The notes below the pieces were generated by a model that made no database searches, was not told the DNA's origin, and was given only the letters and a program-made list of their open reading frames with translations. 64,000 bases of DNA from CAVOOW01 sp963697675 (GTDB lineage: Bacteria > Actinomycetota > Actinomycetes > JACCUZ01): NCBI GenBank assembly GCA_963697675.1, contig CAVOOW010000010.1, positions 124,001 through 188,000 on the forward strand. Direction: 5' to 3'. How positions within the stretch are numbered: position 1 is the first letter of the stretch; the number at the start of each line of letters is the position of its first letter. Shown one piece after another: positions 48,768 to 58,390 of the stretch. The position numbers were made by a program, and so were the translations under genes.

Positions 48768-50180
48768 GTGAGCCTGCGCCTGTATGACACCGCCACCCGG
48801 TCGGTGCGCGACTTCGTGCCCCTGGTCGAGGGCAAGGTCGGCATCTACCACTGCGGCCTCACCGTGCAGGGCGCGCCGCACATCGGACACATCCGCAAAG
48901 AGGTCGTGTTCGACGTGCTGCGGCGGTGGCTGGAGCGGTCGGGCTACGAGGTCACGATCATCGCCAACGTCACGGACATCGACGACAAGATCCTGGTGAA
49001 GTCGGCCGAGGCCGGCCACCCGTGGTGGGCGCACGCCTACGCCAACGAGCGGGCGTTGCATCAGGCGTACGACGCCCTGGGCTGCGCGCCGCCGGACTAC
49101 GAGCCCCGCGCCACCGGTCACATCACCGAGATGGTCGAGCTGATGACCACCCTCGTCGAGAACGGGCACGCCTACCCCGCCGACGACGGCTCCGGGGACG
49201 TCTACTTCGACGTGCGGTCCTGGCCGTCGTACGGCGAGCTCTCGGGCCAGCGGATCGACGAGATGGAGCCGGCTGCCGACGCCGACCCGCGCGGGAAGCG
49301 CGACCCGCGCGACTTCGCGCTCTGGAAGGGACACAAGCCCGACGAGCCCGAGACGGCGTCGTGGCCCTCACCGTGGGGTCGCGGCCGCCCGGGCTGGCAC
49401 CTCGAGTGCTCGGCGATGGTCGGGAAGTACCTGGGAGCCGAGTTCGACATCCACGGCGGCGGCCTCGACCTGCGCTTCCCCCACCACGAGAACGAGCTCG
49501 CCCAGTCCCGCGCCGCGGGCCGGCCGTTCGCCCGCTGGTGGATGCACAACGCGATGCTCAACCTGGCCGGCTCGAAGATGAGCAAGTCGGTGGGCAACAC
49601 GATGCTCGTGTCGGAGGTCGTGCAGCAGGTGCGGCCGGTCGAGCTGCGCTACTACCTGGTGTCCTCGCACTACCGGTCGGTCATGGAGTTCTCGTTCGAG
49701 GCGCTGTCCGAGGCGGCGTCCGCCTACCGACGCATCGAGGGTTTCGTACGCCGGGCCACCGAGATCGTCGGCGACGTCTCGGGCGGCGTGCTCTGCGCCG
49801 AGTTCGCGGAGGCGATGGACGACGACCTGTCCGTGCCCGCCGCTCTCGCCGTCCTGCAGGGCGTGATCCGGGAGGGCAACAAGCTGGTGCTGGACGGCCC
49901 GTCGGACGCGCTGCGCGGCAACCTGGCCGCCGTACGCGCGATGCTCGACGTGCTCGGCCTGGACCCGCGGTCCGCACCCTGGGTGACGGCGGGCGGCGGC
50001 TCCGACCTGCTGCCGGTGGTCGACCAGCTCGTCGCCGTGGCCCTGCAGGAACGCGCCGAGGCGCGGACGCGCAAGGACTTCGCCGCCGCCGACCGGATCC
50101 GTGACCGGCTGACCGCCGCGGGCATTGCCGTCGAGGACACCCCCGACGGCCCACGATGGACACTGGCTGAGGAGTCCTGA
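48768..50180 (+). CDS. cysS: Cysteinyl-tRNA synthetase
   Basis: 470 residues. 'YHCGLTVQGAPHIGHIRKEV' contains the zinc-ligand Cys and the HIGH-type motif; 'WHLECSAMVGKYLG' and 'DLRFPHHENELAQS' give further zinc ligands; 'NLAGSKMSKSVGNTMLV' is KMSKS. Helical anticodon domain and the C-terminal segment 'DFAAADRIRDRLTAAGIAVE' then 'DTPDG'. Length and C-terminal domain distinguish it from its paralogue MshC. GTG 48768 lies 6 nt after TACCCT. Stop overlaps the rlmB ATG. Confidence 0.95.
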   Translation: MSLRLYDTATRSVRDFVPLVEGKVGIYHCGLTVQGAPHIGHIRKEVVFDVLRRWLERSGYEVTIIANVTDIDDKILVKSAEAGHPWWAHAYANERALHQAYDALGCAPPDYEPRATGHITEMVELMTTLVENGHAYPADDGSGDVYFDVRSWPSYGELSGQRIDEMEPAADADPRGKRDPRDFALWKGHKPDEPETASWPSPWGRGRPGWHLECSAMVGKYLGAEFDIHGGGLDLRFPHHENELAQSRAAGRPFARWWMHNAMLNLAGSKMSKSVGNTMLVSEVVQQVRPVELRYYLVSSHYRSVMEFSFEALSEAASAYRRIEGFVRRATEIVGDVSGGVLCAEFAEAMDDDLSVPAALAVLQGVIREGNKLVLDGPSDALRGNLAAVRAMLDVLGLDPRSAPWVTAGGGSDLLPVVDQLVAVALQERAEARTRKDFAAADRIRDRLTAAGIAVEDTPDGPRWTLAEES

Positions 50181-51170
50181 TGGCGGGCAACAGCGCCCGG
50201 CGCGGCGCAAAGCGCAACCCCGGGTCGAAGAAGGGCGCGAGCGTCGGTACGGGCGGCCAGCGACGCAAGGGCCTTCAGGGCAAGGGTCCGACGCCCAAGG
50301 CCACCGAGCGCACCAGCCATCCCGCGTCGCGGCGTGCCGCTTCGGCGAAACGGGCCGAGAGCAAGCACCCTTCGTCAGCGACCCGGCCATCGAGCCGTGC
50401 GTCGTCGCCGCGTTCCCGCGGCACGGACGACGCGCCCGAGACGGTGTCCGGGCGCAACCCGGTCGTCGAGGCACTGCGCGCGAAGGTGCCCGCCAGTGCG
50501 CTCTACATCGCTGAGCGCATCGACAGCGACGACCGCGTCCGCGAGTCGCTGAAGCTGGCCGGCGAGGCCCGCATCCCGGTGCTCGAGGCACCGCGCGGCG
50601 AGCTCGATCGGCTCGGCGGCCTGTCGCCGCACCAGGGACTTGTGCTGCAGGTGCCGGCGTACGAGTACGCCCACCCCGACGACTTCCTGACCGTCGGCGG
50701 GTCGGCCCCGGCCCTCGTGGTGGCGCTCGACGGCGTCACCGACCCGCGCAACCTGGGCGCCGTACTCCGCTCGACCGCTGCCTTCGGCGGCCACGGCGTG
50801 GTCGTGCCGGCTCGCCGCGCAGCCGGTGTCACTGCCACCGCCTGGAAGGTCTCGGCCGGAGCGGCGGCGCGCGTGCCCGTGGCCCGCGCCACCAACCTCA
50901 CCCGCGCGCTGGAGAGCTATCGCGCAGGCCGGCTTCTTCGTCGTCGGCCTCGACGGTGGCGGCACCACTGCGGTGGCCGACCTCGACGTCAGCACCGGCC
51001 CGCTCGTGCTCGTCGTCGGGTCCGAGGGAAAGGGTCTGTCCCGGCTCGTCCGCGAGACGTGCGACGTGATCGCCAGCATCCCGATCGCCGCCTCGATGGA
51101 GTCCCTCAACGCGGGAGTGGCCACCGGCATCGCGCTCTACGAGGTCGCCCGCCTCCGCGCCCGAAGCTGA
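50180..51170 (+). CDS. rlmB: 23S rRNA 2'-O-methyltransferase RlmB (TrmH/SpoU), one frame break
   Basis: N-terminal 85 residues are Arg/Lys/Ser-rich and disordered. Then the substrate-binding domain ('VSGRNPVVEALRAKVPASAL') and SpoU domain ('VVALDGVTDPRNLGAVLRST', 'GAAARVPVARATNLTRALES'). Near 50925 the frame breaks; after one surplus T it continues 'IAQAGFFVVGLDGGG', 'LVLVVGSEGKGLSRLVRETC' and 'IPIAASMESLNAGVATGIAL', the knotted SAM site. Methylates guanosine 2251 of 23S rRNA in E. coli. Repeat R8 begins right after the stop. Confidence 0.87.
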
Positions 51171-51259
51171 CCTTCAAAGTCGATCATGCAGTAACCGACA
51201 TGGCGCGCATCGCCGCAGGTCAGAGCCCCGAAATGCCGAATCGATCATGCACTAGTTGG
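51171..51259 (+). repeat. Interspersed repeat copy R8
   Basis: CTTCAAAGTCGATCATGCAG from 51172, CATCGCCGCAGGTCAGAGCC, then CCGAATCGATCATGCACTAG from 51237. It starts 1 bp after the rlmB stop and is almost an exact mirror of R9, 640 bp away across the cupin gene. Confidence 0.92.
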
Positions 51260-51387
51260 AATCCGGTGCTTTGCGGCCGGTCCGGCGGCCGATGGTTCGG
51301 CGTACGAACGGCGGGCGCGCGCCGCTCGTACCTTGCTGATGGCGACCTGGGTTGAGGCTCCGACGGTGGAGCGGGAGGATGCCTCGC

Positions 51388-51879
51388 ATGTCGTATCCAG
51401 ACGCGCGCTATCTCGCTGACGCCGGTGTTGCCAGTGCGAGGTTTCGACCGGACGGTCACGCTCCGGAGCTCAGCAACCCGAGCGGGACCACGACGCACTA
51501 CCTCGCCACCGGAGAGTCCACCGGCGGCGAGTTCGGCCTCTATCGCTGGGAGATGGGACCGACCCCGAGCGGGCCGGACCCGCATTTCCACAGGACGATC
51601 TCCGAGTCGTTCTACATCCTGTCCGGGACGATCCGCCTCTACGACGGCACGCAATGGATCGACGGGACGCCGGGGGACTTCCTGTTCGTGCCCGAAGGCG
51701 GCATCCACGGGTTCCGCAACGAGTCGGGCGAACCCGCGACGATGCTGATCCTGTTCGCACCGGGCGCCCCACGGGAGGACTACTTCGAGACGCTGGCCGA
51801 CGCCGCGCGCCGTGACGCACTGCGCGACGAGGACGCTGCGGCGGAGTTCTACCGCCGGCACGACACGTACTGGGTCTGA
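51388..51879 (+). CDS. Single-domain cupin protein
   Basis: 163 residues. One cupin fold: motif 1 'PDPHFHRTISESFYILSGTI' with His-x-His and a downstream Glu as metal ligands, motif 2 'GDFLFVPEGGIHGFRNESG' with the third His. Followed by a helical C-terminus ('DYFETLADAARRDALRDEDA'). Cupins of this size include quercetinase-like dioxygenases, isomerases and simple ligand binders; function cannot be assigned. It is the only gene between inverted repeats R8 and R9. Confidence 0.85.
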   Translation: MSYPDARYLADAGVASARFRPDGHAPELSNPSGTTTHYLATGESTGGEFGLYRWEMGPTPSGPDPHFHRTISESFYILSGTIRLYDGTQWIDGTPGDFLFVPEGGIHGFRNESGEPATMLILFAPGAPREDYFETLADAARRDALRDEDAAAEFYRRHDTYWV

Positions 51880-51897
51880 ACCCGTCGCGATGCGTTT

Positions 51898-51988
51898 GTC
51901 CAACTAGTGCATGATCGATTCGGAATTTCGGGGCTCTGACCTGCGGCGATGCGAGCGATGTCGGTTACTGCATGATCGACTTTGAAGG
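51898..51988 (-). repeat. Interspersed repeat copy R9
   Basis: AACTAGTGCATGATCGATTC (51902), GGGCTCTGACCTGCGGCGAT, then TCGGTTACTGCATGATCGAC from 51961. Complement of R8 over nearly its whole length. Its outer end codes the last residues and the TAA stop of the DUF4032 protein. Confidence 0.92.
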
Positions 51989-53249
51989 TTCGTCGTCCTC
52001 CACGTAGGGGTCGGCCGCCACGGTCGGGGAGCCGATGCGGGAGCCGAGCACCGACTGCTCGTCGGGCTTGAGAGCTGAGCACGTCGTTGACGTACGAGCG
52101 CGCCGCCGGAAGCAGCCCGACGTCGCGGTTGGACTTCTCGGACAGGAACCACCGGTGCTCGAGCACCTCGTGGAAGATCTCGGCGGGCTCGAGCTTGCCC
52201 CGCAGCTCGCGCGGCACCGCGGACACGACCGGGTTGAAGACCTCGGTGAGCCAGCGGTGGGCGGTGATCTCCTCGTCCTCGGCCTTGTCCTCGCAGATCT
52301 CGGCGCGGAAGTGGTCGAGGTCGTTGAGCAGCCGTCGGGCCTGGTTCTCCTGCACGTCGAGACCGGTCAGGCGCAGCAGCCGTCGGCTGTGGTGACCGGC
52401 GTCGACGACCTTGGGATAGAGCTCGACACGACGTCCGTCGTCGTCGGTGACGAACGAGAGCTCGGCGACGTCGAAGCCGAGGTCGTTGAGCCGGCGCACC
52501 CGCTGGTCGACACGGTGCCGCTCGTGGGCGTCGAAGACGTCCTTGTGGGTCAGCTCGTCCCAGAGCGAGGTATAGCGGTCGATGACCTGCGTCGCGATGA
52601 TGACCGGATCCATCGACGGGTGCAGCAGGTTGCCGGCCTCGAGGTCGAGCAGCTCACCGGCGATGTTCGTCCGCGCGAGGTCCAGGTCGTACTCGCGCTG
52701 GCCCGCGGACAGCGACTTGTGCAGCTCCCCGGTCTCGGCGTCGACGAGGTAGGCGGCGAACGAGCCGGCGTCGCGGCGGAACAGCGTGTTCGACAAGGAG
52801 CAGTCGCCCCAGTAGAAGCCCGAGTTGTGCAGTCGCACCAGCAGCACCGACAGCGCGTCGATCAGCCGGTCGGCTGTGTCCGGGCGCAGGGTCTGGGAGA
52901 ACAGCGCGCGATAGGGCAGCGAGAACTGCAAATGACGCGTGACCAGCGCCGGGTCGAGCGGCCGCCCAGCCGTGTCGACGCGGCCGAGGACGACTCCGAC
53001 CGCCTCGACGCAGGGCACGTCCAGCCGCTCGAGCTGGCGCAGCAAGCCGTACTCGCGGCGGGCGAGAGTCTCGCCCACCTCCTTGACTGCGTAGACCGAC
53101 CCCTCGAGGCGCACGAAGCGCACCACGTGGCGGGAGATGCCACGTGGTAGCGCTACGAGCTGGTCGGTCGGCCACCGCTCCAGCGGTGTCTGCCACGGGA
53201 GGTCGAGCAGCGCCGGATCGCCGGGCGCGGCCAGGATCTGCAGAGCCAT
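51965..53249 (-). CDS. DUF4032 kinase-fold protein, one frame break near the end
   Basis: About 427 residues after repair. Residues 1-200 have a lipopolysaccharide-kinase-like fold: 'YAVKEVGETLARREYGLLRQ', 'LLVRLHNSGFYWGDCSLSNT' (catalytic-loop-like D-x-S-x-x-N) and 'AAYLVDAETGELH' (DxE in place of DFG). The DUF4032 domain follows ('YPKVVDAGHHSRRLLRLTGL', 'AHRWLTEVFNPVVSAVPREL'). Near 52074 one surplus base breaks the frame; the repaired end reads 'LKPDEQSVLGSRIGSPTVAA', 'DPYVEDDEP' and 'SKSIMQ', then TAA inside repeat R9. Function unknown; phosphotransfer possible. Confidence 0.82.
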
Positions 53250-53298
53250 ACGTCAACTCTGCCAGGTGGAGCAGTCAGACCTCGACCAGGTGGTGACT

Positions 53299-54387
<1,089 letters not shown>

Positions 54388-54533
54388 AACTGTTGTTCCC
54401 TTCACCGGCAGGTACGTGCCGGACGATCCGAGTGGAGGGTGGACTGTGGACGTTACCTACCCGTCCACTGCCGAACCGTAACCCGTTCGTCACGTCCCGT
54501 CCATATCGGCGGGGCGGCGCTGAGACGAAACGT

Positions 54534-56735
54534 TCAGCCCACCGCCTCCACATGCAGCAGCAGGAGCTGCTCGGGATAGAGGCTCGGCACCTCGAGACCG
54601 ACGCTGCCCAGCGCGCTGCCGGGGAGTTGCACCGGGGTCGCAGAAAGCCACGGGGCGGGCCGGCTGCCGTTGGTGGGCGGCGCATCGCCGGGCGGCAAGA
54701 GCGTGACGCGGTACGAGACACCGTCGAGCAGGCCGGGCAGCCGGACCCGGCCCGGTCTGGTCCAGACGCGATGTGTGAGCGAGACCACCGCGAACACCGC
54801 CTCGCCGCCAGCTCCGCCAGCTCCGCCAACCACGCCATGCACCCACAGGTCCGGGTCGGGGTGGTCGCCGCGGACCACGCGGCCGCTGTGCAGCAGGTCG
54901 CGGAACCGCTTGTGCAGCGCAACCCAGCGAGCCATCTCGGCACGGTCCGCCGCGGTGGCCGAGGCGATGTCCCACTCGATGCCGAAATGGCCGAAGAACG
55001 CCGTGCCGGCCCGGAACGGCAGGTCCTGGGTCCGCCCCGTCGTGTGCGAGTGGGGAGGTCCGACGTGGCAGCCGACCAGCTCCGGTGGGAGCAGCAGTCC
55101 GGTCCATCGTTGGATCCGTTGCCGCTCCAGCGCGTCGTTGGTGTCGCTGGCCCAGATGCGGTCGGCGCGCGCCATCACACCGAGGTCGGCCCGGCCGCCG
55201 CCTGACGAGCACGACTCGATCTCGAGCCCGGGATGGCGGTCCTTCAGGGTGTCCATCAGCCGGTAGAGCGCCGCGGTCTGAGAATGCACGCCGGCCTCGC
55301 CGCCGGGCTGGTGGCCGGCGTCCTGGAGGTCGCGGTTGTGATCCCACTTCAGATAGGCGATCGGATACTCGTCGAGGATCGCGTCAAGTCGCGCCAGCAC
55401 ATAGGCGAAGGCATCGTCGTTGCCGAGATCGAGAACCTGCTGGTGCCGGGACAGGATCGGCGAGCGCCCGCCCGTCGCCATGACCCAGTCGGGGTGAGCC
55501 CGGGCGAGGTCGGAGTCCGGGTTGACCATCTCCGGCTCGACCCAGAGACCGAACTCCATGCCGAGCCCGCGGACGTGGTCGATGAGCGGATGCAGACCCT
55601 CGGGGTAGACGGCCGCGTCCACGTACCAGTCACCAAGCCCTGCGTGGTCGTCGCGCCGCCCGAGGAACCACCCGTCGTCGAGCACGTAGCGCTCCGCGCC
55701 GACCTCCGCGGCGGCGTCGGCCAGCGCGAAGAGCCTGTCGCGGTCGTGCACCATGTAGACCGCTTCCCACGTGTTGAGCGTCACCGGCCGGGGCTTGGTC
55801 CGCGTCGGGTGTGTCGGGCGGGCGCGCAGCCACTCGTGGAAGCGGTGCGAGAGCTGATCAAGGCCGTCTGCGTACGAGCCGGACAGCCACGGCCCTTCGT
55901 ACGTCTGACCCGGTGCCAGGACGACCTCGCCGGGGAGGAGCAACTCCCCGCCGCCGACGACCGCGTCGCCGGAGCTGAGCCGTTCGGCGTACGTGCGGTG
56001 GTTGCCGCTCCAGCCGACGTGGAGGCCCCACACCTCACCCTGACCGAAGCCGAAGCCCGCCGCCCCGGCAACGATCAGCAGGGTGGCATCTGTGCCGGTA
56101 CGGCCGCGCCGGTTGTCCCGGACCCGGGACCCGACCGTGAAGGGCTGCCGCTGCGGAGACCGCTCCCGGATGTGACCCCCGGTCAGGTCGAGGAGCTCGT
56201 CCGCCTCGCTGGGCACCGGCAGGGCCAGCAGCAGCCCGTCGACCGTGTAGGGGAGGCTCTCGTCCTCGTTGCGGACCGCGCCGCGCAACCGGACCAGCCC
56301 CGAAGCGCTGAGCTCGATCTCGACCGTCAGGCCCAGTCGCGCGGCGCTGTCGTCGGCATCGACGACGACACGTTGCACGTCGCCAGGCACGACCTCCACC
56401 GACCGCGACACGAACATCGGGGACCAGTCGGCTCCGTTGCGATGACCGGCGAGGCCAGGGGTCCCGAACCAGCCACGGGAGTGCTCGGGCAGCAGCGAGA
56501 GCTCGCCTACCTCGTCGAGGTTGTTCGAGGTGACGGGAGGTACGGAGACCAGTGCCAATGCTTGCAACGCAGCGTCGTCCACGTCTCCTAGGTCCCGACC
56601 CCAGTGCACGACGCGCGGCAGAGTGCCCCCGCGCAGGTCGAGGACCAGGCTGACACCCGACGCACGCAGGTGGACAAGTCCGGCGTCGTCGCGATGGTCC
56701 TTTGGGTCGTGCTCGGTCGGCACCGGCGCGTTCAT
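54534..56735 (-). CDS. Alpha-galactosidase, glycoside hydrolase family 36
   Basis: 733 residues, no signal peptide, so cytoplasmic. N-terminal beta-supersandwich, then the TIM barrel with 'NTWEAVYMVHDRDRLFALAD', 'RYVLDDGWFLGRRDD', 'GLWVEPEMVNPDSDL', the nucleophile Asp in 'YLKWDHNRDLQDAG' and the acid/base Asp in 'WASDTNDALERQRIQ'. Hydrolyses alpha-galactosides such as melibiose or raffinose after uptake. Divergent from the sugar-binding protein gene and followed by the shared ATPase gene. Confidence 0.93.
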   Translation of the reverse strand: MNAPVPTEHDPKDHRDDAGLVHLRASGVSLVLDLRGGTLPRVVHWGRDLGDVDDAALQALALVSVPPVTSNNLDEVGELSLLPEHSRGWFGTPGLAGHRNGADWSPMFVSRSVEVVPGDVQRVVVDADDSAARLGLTVEIELSASGLVRLRGAVRNEDESLPYTVDGLLLALPVPSEADELLDLTGGHIRERSPQRQPFTVGSRVRDNRRGRTGTDATLLIVAGAAGFGFGQGEVWGLHVGWSGNHRTYAERLSSGDAVVGGGELLLPGEVVLAPGQTYEGPWLSGSYADGLDQLSHRFHEWLRARPTHPTRTKPRPVTLNTWEAVYMVHDRDRLFALADAAAEVGAERYVLDDGWFLGRRDDHAGLGDWYVDAAVYPEGLHPLIDHVRGLGMEFGLWVEPEMVNPDSDLARAHPDWVMATGGRSPILSRHQQVLDLGNDDAFAYVLARLDAILDEYPIAYLKWDHNRDLQDAGHQPGGEAGVHSQTAALYRLMDTLKDRHPGLEIESCSSGGGRADLGVMARADRIWASDTNDALERQRIQRWTGLLLPPELVGCHVGPPHSHTTGRTQDLPFRAGTAFFGHFGIEWDIASATAADRAEMARWVALHKRFRDLLHSGRVVRGDHPDPDLWVHGVVGGAGGAGGEAVFAVVSLTHRVWTRPGRVRLPGLLDGVSYRVTLLPPGDAPPTNGSRPAPWLSATPVQLPGSALGSVGLEVPSLYPEQLLLLHVEAVG

Positions 56736-56899
56736 GCGCCAGACCGTAGTGGAACGTCGCCGGCGACCAGATGGAAGCGTTCCCATCGAACGATGTCCGT
56801 CGCGCGGCCGCCGGACGCCGACCCGGAGGTCCGCCCGAGGTCCGCTGAGACGCGGCTCGGACCACATCTCCTGTTATCGGACCGTGACTCGTAGATGTC

Positions 56900-56956
56900 T
56901 TGACGGTAACGGTCGCCACTCCTACTGTCGGAGCGTTTTAGTCGACGCGCGTCGAC
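56900..56956 (+). promoter_or_regulatory. Promoter and palindromic operator of the alpha-galactoside operon
   Basis: TTGACG (56900-56905), exactly 17 bp, TACTGT (56923-56928). A perfect 16-bp palindrome GTCGACGCGCGTCGAC spans 56941-56956, just after the expected start point, the classical position for a repressor such as a LacI-family protein. No regulator gene lies inside the window. Confidence 0.7.
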
Positions 56957-57019
56957 GACTAGGTTTTCCTCGAGGCTGAAGGCGTTGTGCCTTTCACAAC
57001 CCTGAATGGAGACGAGTAC

Positions 57020-58306
57020 ATGGCCCAGCAGAGGTTGTCCCGCAGAGTCCTTATCGCCTGCGTGGGAGTGGTGTCCGTCTCGATGCTTGCCGCTGGCTGC
57101 GGCGGTAGCAGCGGCGGTTCGAGTAGCGGAACGGGTGCCACCGCGAAGGGCACGAAAGGACCGATCACGTGGGTCATCGGCAAGGACAACAGCAACGTCG
57201 TGGCCCCAACCGCACAGAAGTGGAATGACGCGCACCCGTCGGAGAAGGTGACGGTCAAGGAACAGACAACTGATGCAAACCAGCAGCACGACGACATCGT
57301 CCAGCACATGCAGGCCAAGGACACCAGCTACGACGTGATCACGGTCGATGTGGTCTGGACTGCGGAGTTCGCAGCCAAGGGCTGGCTCGTGCCGCTGAAG
57401 GGCGAGTACGCGATCGACACCTCGAAGCTGCTCAAGCCGACCGTCAATGCTGCCACCTACAACAACACGCTGTACGCCGCCCCGTACGCCAGTGACGGCG
57501 GAATGCTCTACTACCGCACGGACCTCGTCAAAACCCCGCCAAAGACGCTGGACGAGATGTGGGCCGACTGCGCGATCGCCAAGAAGAACAACATCGGCTG
57601 CTATGCCGGTCAGTTCCAGAAGTACGAGGGTGGCACCTGCAACGCCACCGAGGCGATCAACACCTTCGGCGGAAAGGTCGTCGATTCGAAGGGCGCCTCG
57701 ACCGTCAACAGCCCGCAGTCAGTCGAGGGCCTGAAGATGCTCGCCGACCACTACGCCAACGGCGACATCCCGAAGGAAGCCATCACCTATATGGAGGAGC
57801 CGAGCCGGCAGGCTTTCGAGGCCGGGAAGCTGCTCTTCCTGCGAAACTGGCCCTACGTCTACGGCCTGGCCAAGACGGACGCATCCTCGAAGGTCAAGGA
57901 CAAGTTCGCGGTCGCACCGCTGCCCGGCGTCAGCGGCCCTGGCGCATCGACCCTCGGTGGACACAGTTTCGGCATCGGCATCAACAGCAAGCACAAGGCG
58001 ACTGCCCTTGCGTTCCTGAAGTTCATCGAAGAGGACGCCCAGCAGAAGTTCTTCATGGAACAGGGCTCTCTAGCGCCAGTCATCGGTTCGCTCTACAGTG
58101 ACCCCACCCTGGTCGCCAAGTACCCCTACCTGCCCACCCTCCTCACGTCCATCACGAACGCCGTGCCGCGACCGGTGACGCCGTTCTATCCCGCGGTGAG
58201 CAAGGCGATCGTGGACAACTCCTACGCAGCCATGAAGGGCGACAAGACCCCCGAACAAGCGATCAAGGACATGGACGCAGCCATCACGGCTGCATCAGCC
58301 GGCTGA
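57020..58306 (+). CDS. Sugar-binding lipoprotein of a CUT1 ABC importer
   Basis: 428 residues. ATG 57020 behind GGAGACGAG. Signal peptide and lipobox 'LAAGC' followed by 'GGSSGGSSSG'. Mature part is an extracellular solute-binding protein family 1: 'YDVITVDVVWTAEFAAKGWL', 'LYAAPYASDGGMLYYRTDLV', 'AFEAGKLLFLRNWPYVYGLA' and 'GGHSFGIGINSKHKATALAF'. Resembles trehalose/maltose- and alpha-glucoside-binding proteins. First gene of the import operon. Confidence 0.93.
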   Translation: MAQQRLSRRVLIACVGVVSVSMLAAGCGGSSGGSSSGTGATAKGTKGPITWVIGKDNSNVVAPTAQKWNDAHPSEKVTVKEQTTDANQQHDDIVQHMQAKDTSYDVITVDVVWTAEFAAKGWLVPLKGEYAIDTSKLLKPTVNAATYNNTLYAAPYASDGGMLYYRTDLVKTPPKTLDEMWADCAIAKKNNIGCYAGQFQKYEGGTCNATEAINTFGGKVVDSKGASTVNSPQSVEGLKMLADHYANGDIPKEAITYMEEPSRQAFEAGKLLFLRNWPYVYGLAKTDASSKVKDKFAVAPLPGVSGPGASTLGGHSFGIGINSKHKATALAFLKFIEEDAQQKFFMEQGSLAPVIGSLYSDPTLVAKYPYLPTLLTSITNAVPRPVTPFYPAVSKAIVDNSYAAMKGDKTPEQAIKDMDAAITAASAG

Positions 58307-58319
58307 TCTGCTGCTCGCG

Positions 58320-58350
58320 GTGTGGGGCCGTCGACATGACGGCCCCACAC
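58320..58350. terminator. Intercistronic hairpin after the binding-protein gene
   Basis: GTGTGGGGCCGTC (58320-58332) pairs perfectly with GACGGCCCCACAC (58338-58350) around GACAT. It lies 14 bp after the stop and 40 bp before the permease, typical for attenuating permease expression. Confidence 0.8.
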
Positions 58351-58390
58351 CGGTCGCCCTGCACCGTCCGGACCGGCAAGGAGGCCGCGC

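Noticed and set aside
48768..50180. MshC (cysteine:GlcN-Ins ligase) instead of CysS
   Set aside because: The length (470 residues), the helical anticodon region and the C-terminal DTPDG segment fit CysS; MshC is shorter and lacks this end.
50180..51355. An RlmB protein extended through repeat R8
   Set aside because: After about 50925 that frame loses all SpoU motifs, which continue in the next frame to a stop at 51170.
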